Source: Atriophallophorus winterbourni
Lineage: Eukaryota > Platyhelminthes > Trematoda > Plagiorchiida > Microphallidae
Assembly: GCA_013407085.1 (NCBI GenBank)
Contig: JACCGJ010000567.1
Coordinates: 62,001-126,000 of the forward strand
Length of the DNA stretch: 64,000 bases
Direction: 5' to 3'
Part shown: piece by piece, positions 1-11,096 of the stretch
How positions within the stretch are numbered: position 1 is the stretch's first letter
How the letters are laid out: each line of letters opens with the position of its first letter
Translations under genes and position numbers: made by a program
Notes under the pieces: model-generated
Database searches by the model: none
What the model saw: only the letters and a program-made list of their open reading frames with translations
What the model was told of the DNA's origin: nothing

Positions 1-838
1 TCGACCTGCCTTGGCAATTTCGACCGCCTCCGCGTGTAGGCGTTCACTATACGGTTTAATACCGCGTCTCAATATTGCCACATTTCCCAGATCAACGCTG
101 TGGCCCGTATCTAAGACGTGCTCCGCCAAGTCGAAATCACGAATAAGGGATTGATATTCCCTCGCATCCCGGGGCTGTCTCCGGACACGCTTTCGGTGTT
201 CTTCGATTCCAGTGTGAATTTCACTGGAAGTCTGCCCTATGTAAACACCTGAACAGTCCTTACAGTTGATTCCGTAGATGCTGTTCGTAACCCTAGATAA
301 AGGTGTCTTATCCTTGAGGTGCATCAAAACTGAACGGATAGTTTTCCCTTTCTTATAAGTTACGCGTATGGCCCTCTGGTTCAAGATTCTACGTATCGCT
401 TCAGATGTGCCTTTTACATACGGTATACAAACTGTATCCCACCAATTTTTCTCCGATTTTTCGGATGGGTATTTTACCTTCATCAATTGGCGTTTTACAA
501 AACTTTTTGGATAAGCGTGGTCTATGAGCCTTTGGCCCGCTTCACGGTGCGCCTGTTTTTGCTCGCTTTCGTCGCTGCACAGATGTTCTATCTTATGGAA
601 AATGGAACAAGCTATGGAACTGAAGACCTGCCTTGGATGAGCGGAAGTGTATCGTAGTACAGCATCTGTATCGATAGGTTTCCCGTCTACTTTTTGTGCT
701 AAACAGTCCAAAAATGGAAGAGTGCCTGTCCTGACTATCACCCTTGGTCTGACGAAGCTTCTGTGTCAGAAGTGAAACGTTACCCAAAAACTACTCTAAC
801 CGATTGCACTCAAATTTCTTTGCATTATGAATACACGA
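1..838 (-). mobile_element. Penelope-like element, RT end + GIY-YIG endonuclease (5' and 3' incomplete)
   Basis: Minus-strand reading gives LPFLDCLAQKVDGKPID (the PFLD region of Penelope RT), then a thumb/linker with RVTYKKGKTIRSVL, then a GIY-YIG domain at about 330 down to 20: SIYGINCKDCSGVYIGQTS, EEHRKRVRR, LAEHVLDTGHSVDLG. The frame is interrupted near 780. The element runs off the window edge. A rearranged second copy lies at 55496-56570. Confidence 0.85.
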
Positions 839-2790
839 TCGATCCCAAACATATTCCAATCGATTGCCGAACCAATATTTGATTTTACCACGATGATTCA
901 AACGTTACATTTTGTTTAACTACTTGTAAGTAACATATTCTTAAAATTATACTCAACATGACAGTCGAATCGCATTGCGCTGCGTACACAAACTTATTTG
1001 TAATGGAGCCTACTGGTTTATTAATAATATTTTCGCCAAATTTAACGGTTTAACAAAAACGACCGCAATCGCGCTCGAACGAAATCAGTTAGAATGAGAT
1101 CGCCCGAAACGTCTAATAGAAACGACAACCAGAGTGAACTCCCCCTTCATTAATCTGTCTCCGTGTGATCATTTATAATCGGCTTTATAAGAGTCCCATA
1201 AACTAATGTTTTTTATGTCATTGAGGTCACAAGGTATGCCATTGTTTTAGGTGTTAGAAAATTATTGTTAATATTCTTACCACGAAACTAATGCTGATTT
1301 TTGGAAGCGATGAAGCTCGCAAACTCAGTCATTCGTTTTTACCCAAAAACCGCAACAAACGTCATTCGTGAGGCATATTCAATTTAGCCAAGACCTCATC
1401 TAGCATGAATTCATTCTTAATGTGTGATGTCGCCTGGATTCACAGGTATATAACTAGTTGCAAAAGGTAAAAGACGATCTACAGCATCTGGCAATACGTA
1501 CTACCGATTGATTGCTAAAGTGTGCAACGATAAATGCCCGAATATAATGCCTGGAGGTTATTTGATAATAGTCCTCAATGAAGCCATATGTGAAGTCAGT
1601 TACTCGGAGAACAGTTTGCGCGGTTGACAGACTCACTGTTGTTGAACATCAAATGCGTAGCTTTGTACAATTGGCCAAGTTTCAATCATCATCTTCTCAA
1701 ACCGATCTAGGAATTCATTGTCAAATCACGGCGCCCGTCTTACTTGGCACAGCGTGTGAATTTCGAAAACAAATTGCGATTCGTTTGCAGGGAGCGAACA
1801 TGAGTCGAAAGATTGACATTTTATAATTCTCGTGTGCTTCAGCGTCATTCATCTTTGTAACGGTGAAACAAAGTGAATATGAGTAAACCTACATCGTGTG
1901 TGGGGACACAAAACAGTTTCAAATTTGGTATTTTGCTGATAAAAGGTAGCAGCAACGAGTAGTTGATCGGATTGCAGTACACGAGCGCCTCATGTTTCTT
2001 GACGCATAGCATCATATCTGTGATTAAAACGTTTCCGTTAGTCAAGTTCATAGTCAAGCTACCTTCATAAATTTCTGGATCATGCTTGCTAGATGGAATC
2101 CGTCGTGACTTTTGATCATCTTTGAATACATCGAAGAACAGGTAGTTTGCAGTCTCGTAAGCTCCATCGTTGAACCGCGAATCAACACCTGTTAGGGTTA
2201 GACGTTTATTTACGTGACGTACCAGTGATCAGCATAAATGCGTCACATTTTTCTTCATCCAATAATTTTCGAATGTTTTTAATACGATGAGAACTACACA
2301 TGGAAGATTAGCGGATTTTTTGAAAGATTACATCAGCATATTCATCGTCGCATTTGAGGTTTTGAAGTTAATGTTTGCATCTTGTTTTGAAATATGCATT
2401 GTGTGAACTCTGAAAAAAACAAGAAGCAACATGTGTTTCAGATATGTAAGGTATTTAAACAAGTTAGAGTGGAATGTATCAATTACCGCCACTGAGAATT
2501 TGCATTGCTGGTATCACTCCGCTTATTAACAATAAGCAAATGTTAAAAGCACGTGCCATAAGCATCGTCATCATCTTCAACATGTTTAACAGGCACAGTG
2601 CAAGATAAATGCCTATGTTTAACGGGATGGTCAATACTAATCTCCTGTTCATTTATCACTTTCTATTTCAACGCATTTCTATCATACACAATCAGGTTAA
2701 TCGTACCAACATTACGCGAAAGTGAGTCACGAGCACAACTCTTTCACTATCCATTTCGTTGAATCAGAGTTAAACATCGGTATTCAATAC
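839..2790. other. No gene recognised
   Basis: AT-rich, no convincing exon, RT motif or SINE-A copy. Short open frames at 1578-1826 and 1845-2057 lack splice context and family motifs. Confidence 0.5.
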
Positions 2791-2959
2791 TCATATAATT
2801 ATTCTAAATGATTAGAACGATGGTGATCCTGCTCATAGGGATTCACGCTCTCAACAAGAATTGTTAACTTGTGGAATGCGCTTCCGGAAGAGGTTATCTC
2901 AGCGAGCTCTGAAAACCAATTCAAGCAACTTTTGGATAAGGTATTGCCTGTAATCACGG

Positions 2960-3145
2960 TGTAACAACATTGTTTTACTGTATATAACAATTGACCTTGA
3001 TAACGCACTTTCCGTTGATTCGTGTTCCGTGATTGCTACCATGTACCTTCGTGTACCTTTTTGGCTACCGCTATAAATCTTCCAGTCAACCTGCCTTTTC
3101 TCCAACGTTCTTGGGGACATTATTGTAGTAATCTGGTCTACTACA
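2960..3145 (+). repeat. 5' LTR (186 bp)
   Basis: TG...CA ends; near-identical to 4920-5105. Left duplication ACGG at 2956-2959. Confidence 0.88.
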
Positions 3146-3148
3146 AAT

Positions 3149-3166
3149 TGGTGAGCCCGACGTGAT
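3149..3166 (+). other. Primer binding site, tRNA-Trp type
   Basis: TGGTGAGCCCGACGTGAT begins three bases after the 5' LTR and matches the complement of a eukaryotic tRNA-Trp 3' end (expected TGGTGACCCCGACGTGAT from memory) with one mismatch. Confidence 0.75.
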
Positions 3167-3462
3167 GCACGAATCCTTCGTGTACTACAATTGGTAAGCC
3201 CAATATCCACGCACAATTCGAGATTTTTTCCGGTACGTCTTTTCCCGATTTACATCGGCGTTATTTTAGGATAATTTTTTTACCTCCTTTAACACGTTTT
3301 ACATCAAAACGTCATATGCATCACATACCTACACTTGTTGATCAATTCACAAGTCGGGTTAGAACACAATCTACAGGGCAGACAGTTTACTTTGTTTACT
3401 GCTTGTAAGCCCCTCGTACATCAATCAACGGATCGTCGGGTAGGTACTCTCCTAGAGAGACT

Positions 3463-3840
3463 ATGCACCAGGATTTTGTCAGTCATTTTACGACTGACAT
3501 ACGATATATCTTAGGTGCCACAATTCCTATCCTTACAACGTGTGTGATAGACCGGCCACTCTCCCTCGAACTCAGCGAAATCGCTGCAGTGCAAGCTACC
3601 GATGCCGGCATCGTACAGCTCAGGGACGCCTATTCTTTCATCACACCTCTCCCCTTGCCCGATGGCTTGGGCGATATCCTTTGCGCCTTATCGCAAAGCG
3701 CTTTCCGACTACTTACCCTGTCTGCCTTTAGACGGCGCATTAGTCACACCATACGCAATCTTTTCCATCCTGGCATTCGTGCTTACGTTACGTTTGTTAC
3801 GAAAAAAGTAGTATGGCCGAAAGCCAGTGGGTACGTGCAG
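3463..3840 (+). pseudogene. gypsy pol remnant (RNase H end to integrase zinc-binding region)
   Basis: Open frame containing FTTDIRYILGA, LSEIAAVQATDAGIVQLRD and ISHTIRNLFHPGIRA, then KKVVWPKASG. These correspond to the RNase H/integrase connection and the HHCC zinc-binding part of a gypsy integrase (typically HPGIRAT...FVWP). Catalytic RT, protease and the DDE core are absent. Confidence 0.75.
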
Positions 3841-4090
3841 CATGACACTGTCATGGCACCCACGCCATTTGGGATAATAACCGCTTGTACATCAAGTATA
3901 TACCCACAATCCGCCATCTCCACTTTGAGTATGCGCCCAGAACGGCACATTTGCCAATTATGTAGCGGGTATTTAACACGTTATTATCGCTTGGTATATC
4001 CCGTGCATGCTTTTTGTACCTCTTCACTATAACTCGGTCGTGGCCATAAACCCATGCACCAGAGAGTTTTTTCTTCTTCTCACTTCTCAG

Positions 4091-4405
4091 GTACACATGC
4101 ACCTCCCGCAGTGGAAAACGTGGCACGCGCCACCCCCGGATCACCGACGCTTGTCGCCATCCTATCCGGTTACCTGGAATACACGCATCCTTCGTGTATC
4201 CCCTCGGTACGCATGTACCTCCCGCTGTGGAACTCGTGGCACGCGCCACCCCCGGATCACCGACGCTTGTCGACATCCTATCCGGTAACCTGGAATACAC
4301 GCATCCTTCGTGTATCCCCTCTGTACGCATGTACCTCCCGCTGTGGAAATCGTGGCACGCGCCACCCCCGGATCGCCGACGCCTGTCGCCATCCTTCCGG
4401 TAGCC
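4091..4405 (+). repeat. 116-bp tandem repeat, about 2.7 units
   Basis: Unit starts near 4095, 4211 and 4327; each has ACCTCCCGC, GTGGCACGCGCCACC and CACGCATCCTTCGTGTA. Units differ at few positions and the third is cut after CATCCTTCCGG. GC-rich relative to flanks and contains two short palindromes. Confidence 0.9.
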
Positions 4406-4907
4406 CCTACCATCAGCACACGCCGCCCAACACGAAACTTATCAGACAAGGTCCTTACCAGCCCGACGACACGCCACTCAGCTTTCTCCAGGCGAGGTCG
4501 TTCGCCATCGACCCTGGGGGTGCAGGAACTTCTCAGCACGAACTGTTTTCGAAGATTCTGGTTCTTCGTTGTCAAGCCTACGGATGTGCTTACATCTGCT
4601 CCTACTGGGTTCACACTAAGGCCATGCCAGACGGGCGATTCCCGCTAGCAGCTCGTTCACCCCATGTGATTCGGCTCCGGCAGCACGTTCACTCCATGTG
4701 AGACGTGACTTGGCTTAGTACTGATCGGTTTTTCGTGTATCCTACCCTGGTCACCACCGACAATCGACCCACGCAGATCAAGTGCCTTGGCTGACTTCGA
4801 AGTTACTGGTTGCTGAGAAACTATGTTCCAGCCTGGAACGACCTGACACCACTTGGCCAGTTCAATTGTCAATTCCTGATCAGAAGTCTCCTCTGACCAG
4901 ACTTCTT

Positions 4908-4916
4908 GGAAGGGGG
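4908..4916 (+). other. Polypurine stretch before 3' LTR
   Basis: GGAAGGGGG three bases upstream of the 3' LTR; position and composition fit a plus-strand priming tract. Confidence 0.6.
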
Positions 4917-4919
4917 CTG

Positions 4920-5105
4920 TGTAACAACATTGTTTTACTGTATATAACAATTGACCTTGATAACGCACTTTCCGTTGATTCGTGTTCCGTGATTGCTACC
5001 ATGTACCTTCGTGTACCTTTTTGGCTACCGCTATAAATCTTCCAGTCAACCTGCCTTTTCTCCAACGTTCTTGGGGATATTATTGTAGCAATCTGGTCTA
5101 CTACA
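4920..5105 (+). repeat. 3' LTR (186 bp)
   Basis: Near-identical to 2960-3145; right duplication ACGG at 5106-5109. Confidence 0.88.
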
Positions 5106-5380
5106 ACGGCGAAGCTGAACAACACTGGACAGGATTGCTTCAACTGAGGTTCTCCTAGACTATGTTGCTGATAGAAAGAGATGCGGCTTACAAGGGCATG
5201 ACCCCCTGTCGTCTATCAAGAAGTAGAATGAGAGGGAGATTGCTTTGGAAGAAATCGAAATCAAGATAAGAGAGATAAAAGTTAGAAAATCCTATTTTGA
5301 AAAAACTGATGTGTCTTGAATCCGATGACGAATAACTTTCAAGAAACAATTCCACCATCGCGACTCGAACCTGCGACCTC

Positions 5381-5416
5381 AATACAATACAATACAATAT
5401 TGTATTGTATTGTATT
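5381..5416. repeat. Perfect 36-bp palindrome of AATAC/GTATT units
   Basis: Eighteen-base arms with no spacer built from AATAC repeats that switch strand at the centre. Just left of it, read on the minus strand, is GGTTCGAGTC, which resembles a Pol III B box; no A box was found. Confidence 0.8.
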
Positions 5417-6757
5417 TTCAGCCTAGCCAAAATTGGTAGTGGAGATAACTTTTACAATCGTCATACTGGATCGTATGTCAATCAATTAAGACGGACAAGA
5501 AAAATCGTTCAGTCGACAAATTGTAACTCGATGTCGAGACATATTTATCATTTTTTAAATTTGTGTTGAAATTATTGTAACAGCTGAAAATTCGTGTGTA
5601 CGAATAAAGTCAATTTCTTCTTCTTCTTCTTCTACCAACGCAGATTGTGACCATATCGTAATAAATTTGAAATTTCGTCACAACACGAAGGATCAAGATG
5701 AATCGGAAAAATGGAAAAGCTTTTAAAGTTTGATGCGTCAATAACTCAATTAACTGCGTAACATGAAACACAAATTCCAAATATTCTATGAAAATCTTTT
5801 AATCCACGTTTAATTTTTGTGACATCGTTGAATGACAATAGAAACGACCTTTGATTTAGTAAAACGTATCTCAAAATAAGTACCTGTAGCGAACTACTTT
5901 CACTCTGTATTCTAGTATTTTGTACATACACTTTTTGACGATGTATGTCGATGTATACTTCATTCGGATATTGCTTGTGCAATATACTTTTTGGCGGGTA
6001 ATATAATTTCCAACTCTCTTCCGTGGTTGCGAATTTTGCGTGCATTACTTCGTGCCGGAATTGTGAATAACGTATCCTTGAACATTTAGGCGCATTCTGT
6101 ACCTTGGATTCCATTTTATGGGTTTTCTGTGTGGATTATCTCGCTATCGTTGTACTTCACAGGATCTTTCTGTGGAAATTTGCTCTTTTGGTCTTTTAGT
6201 GAAGTCATTCTATTTTTGGTTGTATTGTGTGTAGCGCAGACTTATATTCTTGGTACACTACATAGTATTTGAAAAACCATTTGAAAAGTCACTCTAAAAA
6301 TTTGAAATTCATGTTTACGATTTTGATAGCTACGTACTCTGTATACCCTTTCTGGGATGTTGAACAAACTTTGCAACTATATTACACTCGGATGAATGAA
6401 GTCATGTACTTTGTAGTTACACCTGTTCGGATGATGTTTCAGGATCGCTGCATGTATTCCTCCTTCAATCAAAAATTGAATATTCTTGGAGATTTCCAAA
6501 AGTTGCATGAAATTCAGGTTCAAGTTAGAGTTCAAGTTACACAGGACTGAAGGTGGCTAAAAGCCAATCATGCGCCCAGATTCCCTTCGACGGTATGCGG
6601 TTGAGCACTCGGCACTTCAATATCGAGTATAGAGTTCGTACTTTTCACACGTTCTTGTTTCCCAATATCTGGAAATTAAGGTAGAGTTTCTCGTCACCAT
6701 TACGGTGAGAGGTCAGCTATTCAAGAAACAATGCATTAATATGCGTGAACAATGATT

Positions 6758-6861
6758 GGTATATAAAATCACTAGCCTAGTCGAGGCAAAGTGAGACACA
6801 GTCATAGACTGCATGTGGGCTAATTTGCTGTCAGGTTACCCAGGCCTAGACAGATATGACT
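6758..6861 (-). mobile_element. SINE-A, truncated copy
   Basis: Tail-proximal half of the family (GCAAAGTG, CATAGACTGCATGTGGGC, TGTCAGGTTACCCAGGCC, TAGACAGATATGA) in minus orientation. Confidence 0.75.
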
Positions 6862-7039
6862 AAAATGTAAAAATGTTTTTCAAAGTTTTTTTATTAGACA
6901 ATGTGCGGAAATATGATAGAACATTTAACGTCCAATTCCCTTTTAAAGCTAAACACATTTGGGAGGCTTACTATACAATCTGTAAGCTTGTTCCAGAAGT
7001 TGACCACACGGTTGCTGAAAAAGTGCTCACGTGGCAATA

Positions 7040-7296
7040 ACCTGTGCTTTGCTTGGAATTCCCTACCTTCCGATTTGGTAAGCTCAAACAGCTTATCTAT
7101 ATTCAAATCAAAACTTGACGATTATATGAGAGCTAATCCGTATTTTTCCCCAAACTATTAATAAGCTATCATTGTCCCATTGATTTTGATTTTATTTATA
7201 CTTATATATATACATTTGTACCTATATTTCCACCCTGTGGTTATTGTAAAGTTAATTGCTTTTTCAACCATAAATCTTGAATCTTGAATCATGAAT
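7040..7296 (+). mobile_element. 5'-truncated + strand LINE nested in the minus LINE
   Basis: From about 7040 the + strand reads LCFAWNSLPSDLVSSNSL, a second RT C-terminus ending at the stop at 7159-7161, followed by an AT-rich 3' UTR and a tail of ATCTTGA repeats (7267-7294). Minus-strand LINE sequence flanks it on both sides. Confidence 0.75.
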
Positions 7297-7599
7297 CTAC
7301 TCTTAAGAGGTTTCAAAGAATTTCCTATTGTAGCTGCTTTGTGGGCAAGTTCAAGAATTTCAGTAATATAATCTCCTGTGAGAACCATTAGAATCTTGAA
7401 GGCTTCTATTAGGTCACCTCGCAGCCGCCGTCTCGTTAGTGAGAACAAACGGAGGTCCTTGAGTCTTGCCTCATAGGTTTTACATGTCTGACCTTCAACC
7501 ATCCTAGTCACAAGGCGCTGACCCTTTGGAGACATGCTATATCTTTTTTTAAGTACGGTGCCCAGGATTGAACGCAGTATTCAAAGTAAGGCCGCACGA

Positions 7600-8787
7600 C
7601 TACTTGTATAAGAGGATGAAGATTGAAGGTTTTCGGCAAGATAACGCTGAGCGAATTCTGAACAATTCTCTGCGAGCCTTGTTTGCAGCTTTAGCACATT
7701 GAGTAGCCCACTTAAAATCGCCTGTTATAGTAATGCCAAGATCCTTCACTTTCTGAGCAGCCGCTATTCTGATAGTTCCTTCACCAACTTCTAGTTGGGT
7801 TGTCGCTAAATCAGTCGTCAGAAGACAGCTCTTCCCCAAGTTTAGTGGCAAGTCCCAGGTCTTTGTCCACTCGATTACTTTTTCTAAATCAGAGATAAGC
7901 GTATCTCTACTGTCGGTTCCTAGGATCTTAACATTATCAGCAAACAGGAAGCAGCGTGAACTCAAGCACGCTGCCAGGTCGTTTACAAAAATAAGAAAAA
8001 GTAATGGACCAAGCACCGAGCCTTGAGGCACTCCACTGAGAATCAGTGATTCCTGCGAGCACTCCTCCTGCAATTCTAACATAGTTAGTGCGATTAGTTG
8101 AGAAGCTGTCTAACCATCGATGTAGGTCACCTGTGACGCCACACATACTTAGTTTGTGCAGAAGGTACCTATGGTTCACCGAGTCAAATGCCTTTTGAAA
8201 ATCAAGATAGCAGACTTCGACTACTCTCCCTTCATCGAGGCGTAATGTCACTCCGTCAAGAAAGCTTAGAAGATTGGTTAGGCAGGACCTTCCTTTCCAG
8301 AATCCGTGCTGGGCATCGGATACTCAGGAATGGGCTACCGAATGTTTACATACTTGGTGCCGAATGATTTTTCCATGCACTTGCAAAGAATGCTTGTCAG
8401 GCTTACTGGCCTGTAGTTGCGTACATCCGAAATGGGACCCTTTTTGTAGATGGCTACTACCGCCGCTCTTTTCCAATCATCCGGTAGTATATCTTGCAGT
8501 AAGTTAGCTTCAAAAAGATTTCTGATTGCAAGGCTAACCATATTCGCGAGCGGTTGAAGGATAGCAGGATGTATACCGTCGGGGCCAGCCGACTTATTTT
8601 TATCAAGCTGCAACAGAACTGTGGTGATCATTTCCTGATTAACCTCCACAGAGCTAAATAGAGGTGCTCTGCATTCGTGAGTTTCTGAAAAGTTACCTGA
8701 ATCGCGCCGATAAACACTACAGAAGTATGAATGCAACGCAACGGCTTTTTCATGTGCAGTCAAAGCCGTTTTGCCATCATCCAGCAC
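7600..8787 (-). pseudogene. LINE reverse transcriptase (CR1-like), FADN variant
   Basis: KNKSAGPDGIHPAIL and NYRPVSLTSILCK (8787-8335), VCYLDFQKAFDSVNHR (8251-), LSGVPQGSVLGPLLF, then FADNVKIL where FADD is expected, then KVKDLGITI. The second catalytic Asp is changed to Asn and at least one frameshift separates the palm halves. Confidence 0.85.
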
Positions 8788-9038
8788 TAACGTACCTATT
8801 TCTTCTCTTAAAGATCGCTTGGACTTAACGTAGCTCTAATAAGGTTTCAAGTTAATCTTTGCTTTTTTGGCAAGTCAGTATTCGAAGTCCCTTTTAGCTT
8901 TTCTTTGCAGCGCAACAGCTGAATTTCTGGTCTGTATGTACTACAGTCTAGATCTGTGAGTTCCACAGAATTTGTAAGCCCTCCAGCTACGGTCACGACA
9001 TCTTATAGCCTTGCGAATAAACGTGCTCCACCAGGGGG

Positions 9039-9886
9039 TTATCCTCGCGTTCTCACTGGTTGTAGAGAAGCAAAACTTTCCTGTAGTTGTGAAAGGTGCC
9101 CTTTTATAATAGTCCCTCTGAGTTCTACACTAGGTTCTAATTCGCCTGGTTCCCAACTCAGATTCATTGCTTGAGTTTGTAGTTGGACGATGTCCATTTG
9201 ACCAAAGTTGCGGGACATCTTCACTTGGTGACTAGGATGCACTAAAGTCCAGTCAAGAAAAATTATAGCGTGGTCGCTCTTGCCTAGTGGCGAAAGGTAT
9301 TTGATTCCATAAATATCTATTCCATGAGACGATAGAACCAAATCTAAAGTGGACGGAGTATGTCCTGACCTAAACCTCGTAGGTTCCCTTACGTGTTGAT
9401 AAAAGTCCCGACATGAAACTAGTCCAGATATTGCGATTCAGCTGACTCCGGTGAAGAAATTTCAGTACGCCAATCAATGCCCGGGAGATTAAAGTCTCCA
9501 ACAATTAGTAATGCGTTGCATTGCCCTTTTAGTACTTCCAATGTGTCCCTCGGTAATTTATCGTCTAATGGTGAAGCAGTCGGGCTTCTATAATCACAAG
9601 CAAGTGCCAGTCTCCTCTTAGCGACAGTAAGAAATACCGATGTTAGTTGGATTGAGTGAGAAGCAATCTTTATCGATGTCTAACTGTGGGGAAGATCTTC
9701 GTTTATCATAATTTCCACTCCCCCTCCCGTAGCACCCGTATCCCCATCCTGAACATAGATGGCGTATTTAGTTGATACAAATGACGGAACATGATCATTT
9801 GACTTAAACCATGATTCGGAAATGACAATTATGTCGACCTGATTTTCCAGTGAAGCAAGCTGCAGCTCAACCGACTTATTACTCAT
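9039..9886 (-). pseudogene. LINE apurinic-like endonuclease domain, broken
   Basis: 9886-9680 reads QVDIIVISESWFKS (the DIIxxxE motif) and GGGVEIMINEDL; 9341-9039 reads LSPLGKSDHAIIFLDW, the C-terminal SDH catalytic motif. Frameshifts lie between. Confidence 0.8.
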
Positions 9887-10249
9887 ACTGCAAGCATTTG
9901 TGTACAGTACACGGGTATTTCTTTTCTGCGCACCTTTTAGTCGACCTTTACTCGGAGTAGGAGCACTGTCGTTAATACCCCGTGTTTTGAAACCGAAGAA
10001 GTAGATAAGTGGTTTGACTGCCCTTGCGAACGAGCTTGCACGTGCCTAATGGCAGTTGTACATAGATTTTCCTCATTCAGGAGCCTACTGAAAAGCGAAT
10101 CTTGCTTATGTTCTGGCGTAGTGCCTTGAAGACCTGAAAGGCGTTCGCTTGCCAACGAGTTTTTCATGCACTCGTATTCTACTGGCGGGTCGTTTTGGAG
10201 TACGTCTTCAATGACTACTACAGCAGATGACTTAAACATTTTATGTTGG

Positions 10250-11096
10250 CTAAGGTTTATCCCTTTTTGGAGTTTTCGAGCCAGTCATGGGCGCTTTTGA
10301 ACGCTTTCCATGAAAGTGTGGTTGGGGACCCGTATCCTGGACAACATTCAAACGCCCATTTGTGTAGCGTTCAAGATAAGCACTTTTTGAAAGAAGCGTA
10401 TCCATGTCCAGCCGGTTTATAAATTCTACCAAGATCGGACGAGCGCTAATTACAGCTGGGTTCCACCGGCCTACACGATGGACACTTTTTACCTGGCAGT
10501 TAATTAGCCCTGCCATGCGCAAAACATCTTGAAGGCCAGAGCGGTCCAATTGCAGCCGGGATTTGCTTTCGCGAATCAGCGGCTCTTCCCTATTTAGAAT
10601 GAGCAGAGTACGAGTTGGCCTCGTTTCCACCATTATATTGGGTGCAGCAAGCTTACTAACTTACTCAGCCAGGCATTTATTTGCCTCTCTAAAGCATCGT
10701 AGTTAGATTGCTGAGGTTTTACCGGATACTTGCCTTTTGCGACGGTTTCCTTTGTAGGGTTCTTTTTACCCCCTGTGGTGCTTTTCGATCCCTACCATTG
10801 GTACTTTTGCCAGGGCCCAGTTTTATTGTTGGGGGTGTTTTCTTTCTTACGACTTCAGCATATGACAACGAAGAATTCGCACCTTCTGCTGCAACGTTGT
10901 TCATACTACGGGCATAGGTCCTCAGGAAAGCTTCCCGTGCGTTTCCGTTACAGTCCCCGCATGTACATTCCGGGAAACTATTTTTACAATAAGTTTCGTA
11001 ATGCTTAGCAAGAATGCCAGAACATTTCGGATGAGCCCATCTCTGGCACAAGCTATGCCTTTGACTACTTTCTTCCCAAATTTGATTGAAATACAA
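10250..11096 (-). pseudogene. LINE ORF1 protein (PHD/zinc-finger type), frameshifted
   Basis: First frame (11096-10719): CQRWAHPKCSGI, CxC pairs (CTCGDC), then SLSYAEVVRKKTPP and a basic tail, the layout of CR1 ORF1 proteins with a PHD-like finger. Second frame (10633-10250): TRTLLILNREEPLI, VKSVHRVGRWN and RPILVEFIN, an RRM-like ORF1 core that is common in Jockey/CR1 elements. Function in the element: RNA binding in the retrotransposition particle (family knowledge). Confidence 0.65.

Larger units (their letters stand above)
2960..5105 (+). mobile_element. Young internally deleted Ty3/gypsy (CsRn1-like) LTR retrotransposon
   Basis: Two 186-bp direct repeats (2960-3145, 4920-5105) starting TGTAACAACA and ending CTACTACA, differing at about two positions, flanked by the 4-bp duplication ACGG (2956-2959, 5106-5109). 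Primer site matching tRNA-Trp, short pol remnant, minisatellite and polypurine stretch lie between. At 2.15 kb it lacks most of gag-pol and must have been mobilised in trans. CsRn1-clade elements use tRNA-Trp and make 4-bp duplications; assignment to that clade is inference. Confidence 0.85.
2800..5215 (+). mobile_element. LINE 3' end (CR1-like RT C-terminus) split by an LTR element
   Basis: 2838-2958 reads TLSTRIVNLWNALPEEVIS followed by ENQFKQLLDKVLPVIT, the usual C-terminal tail of CR1/Jockey-type RT proteins. The homology stops at the LTR (2960) and resumes at 5106 with AKLNNTGQDCFN and a stop. A minus-strand relative at 23100-23405 has the two halves joined (LPAITGKLYNTDQDFFN), which shows the empty site. 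Confidence 0.8.

Noticed and set aside
4007..4701. Overlapping open frames of 93-215 codons across the minisatellite
   Set aside because: A 116-bp repeat lacking stops opens frames on both strands by composition; no family motif and no splice or start support.
5350..5380. tRNA gene (B-box-like GGTTCGAGTC on the minus strand)
   Set aside because: No acceptor stem, D-arm or anticodon arm can be drawn around it.
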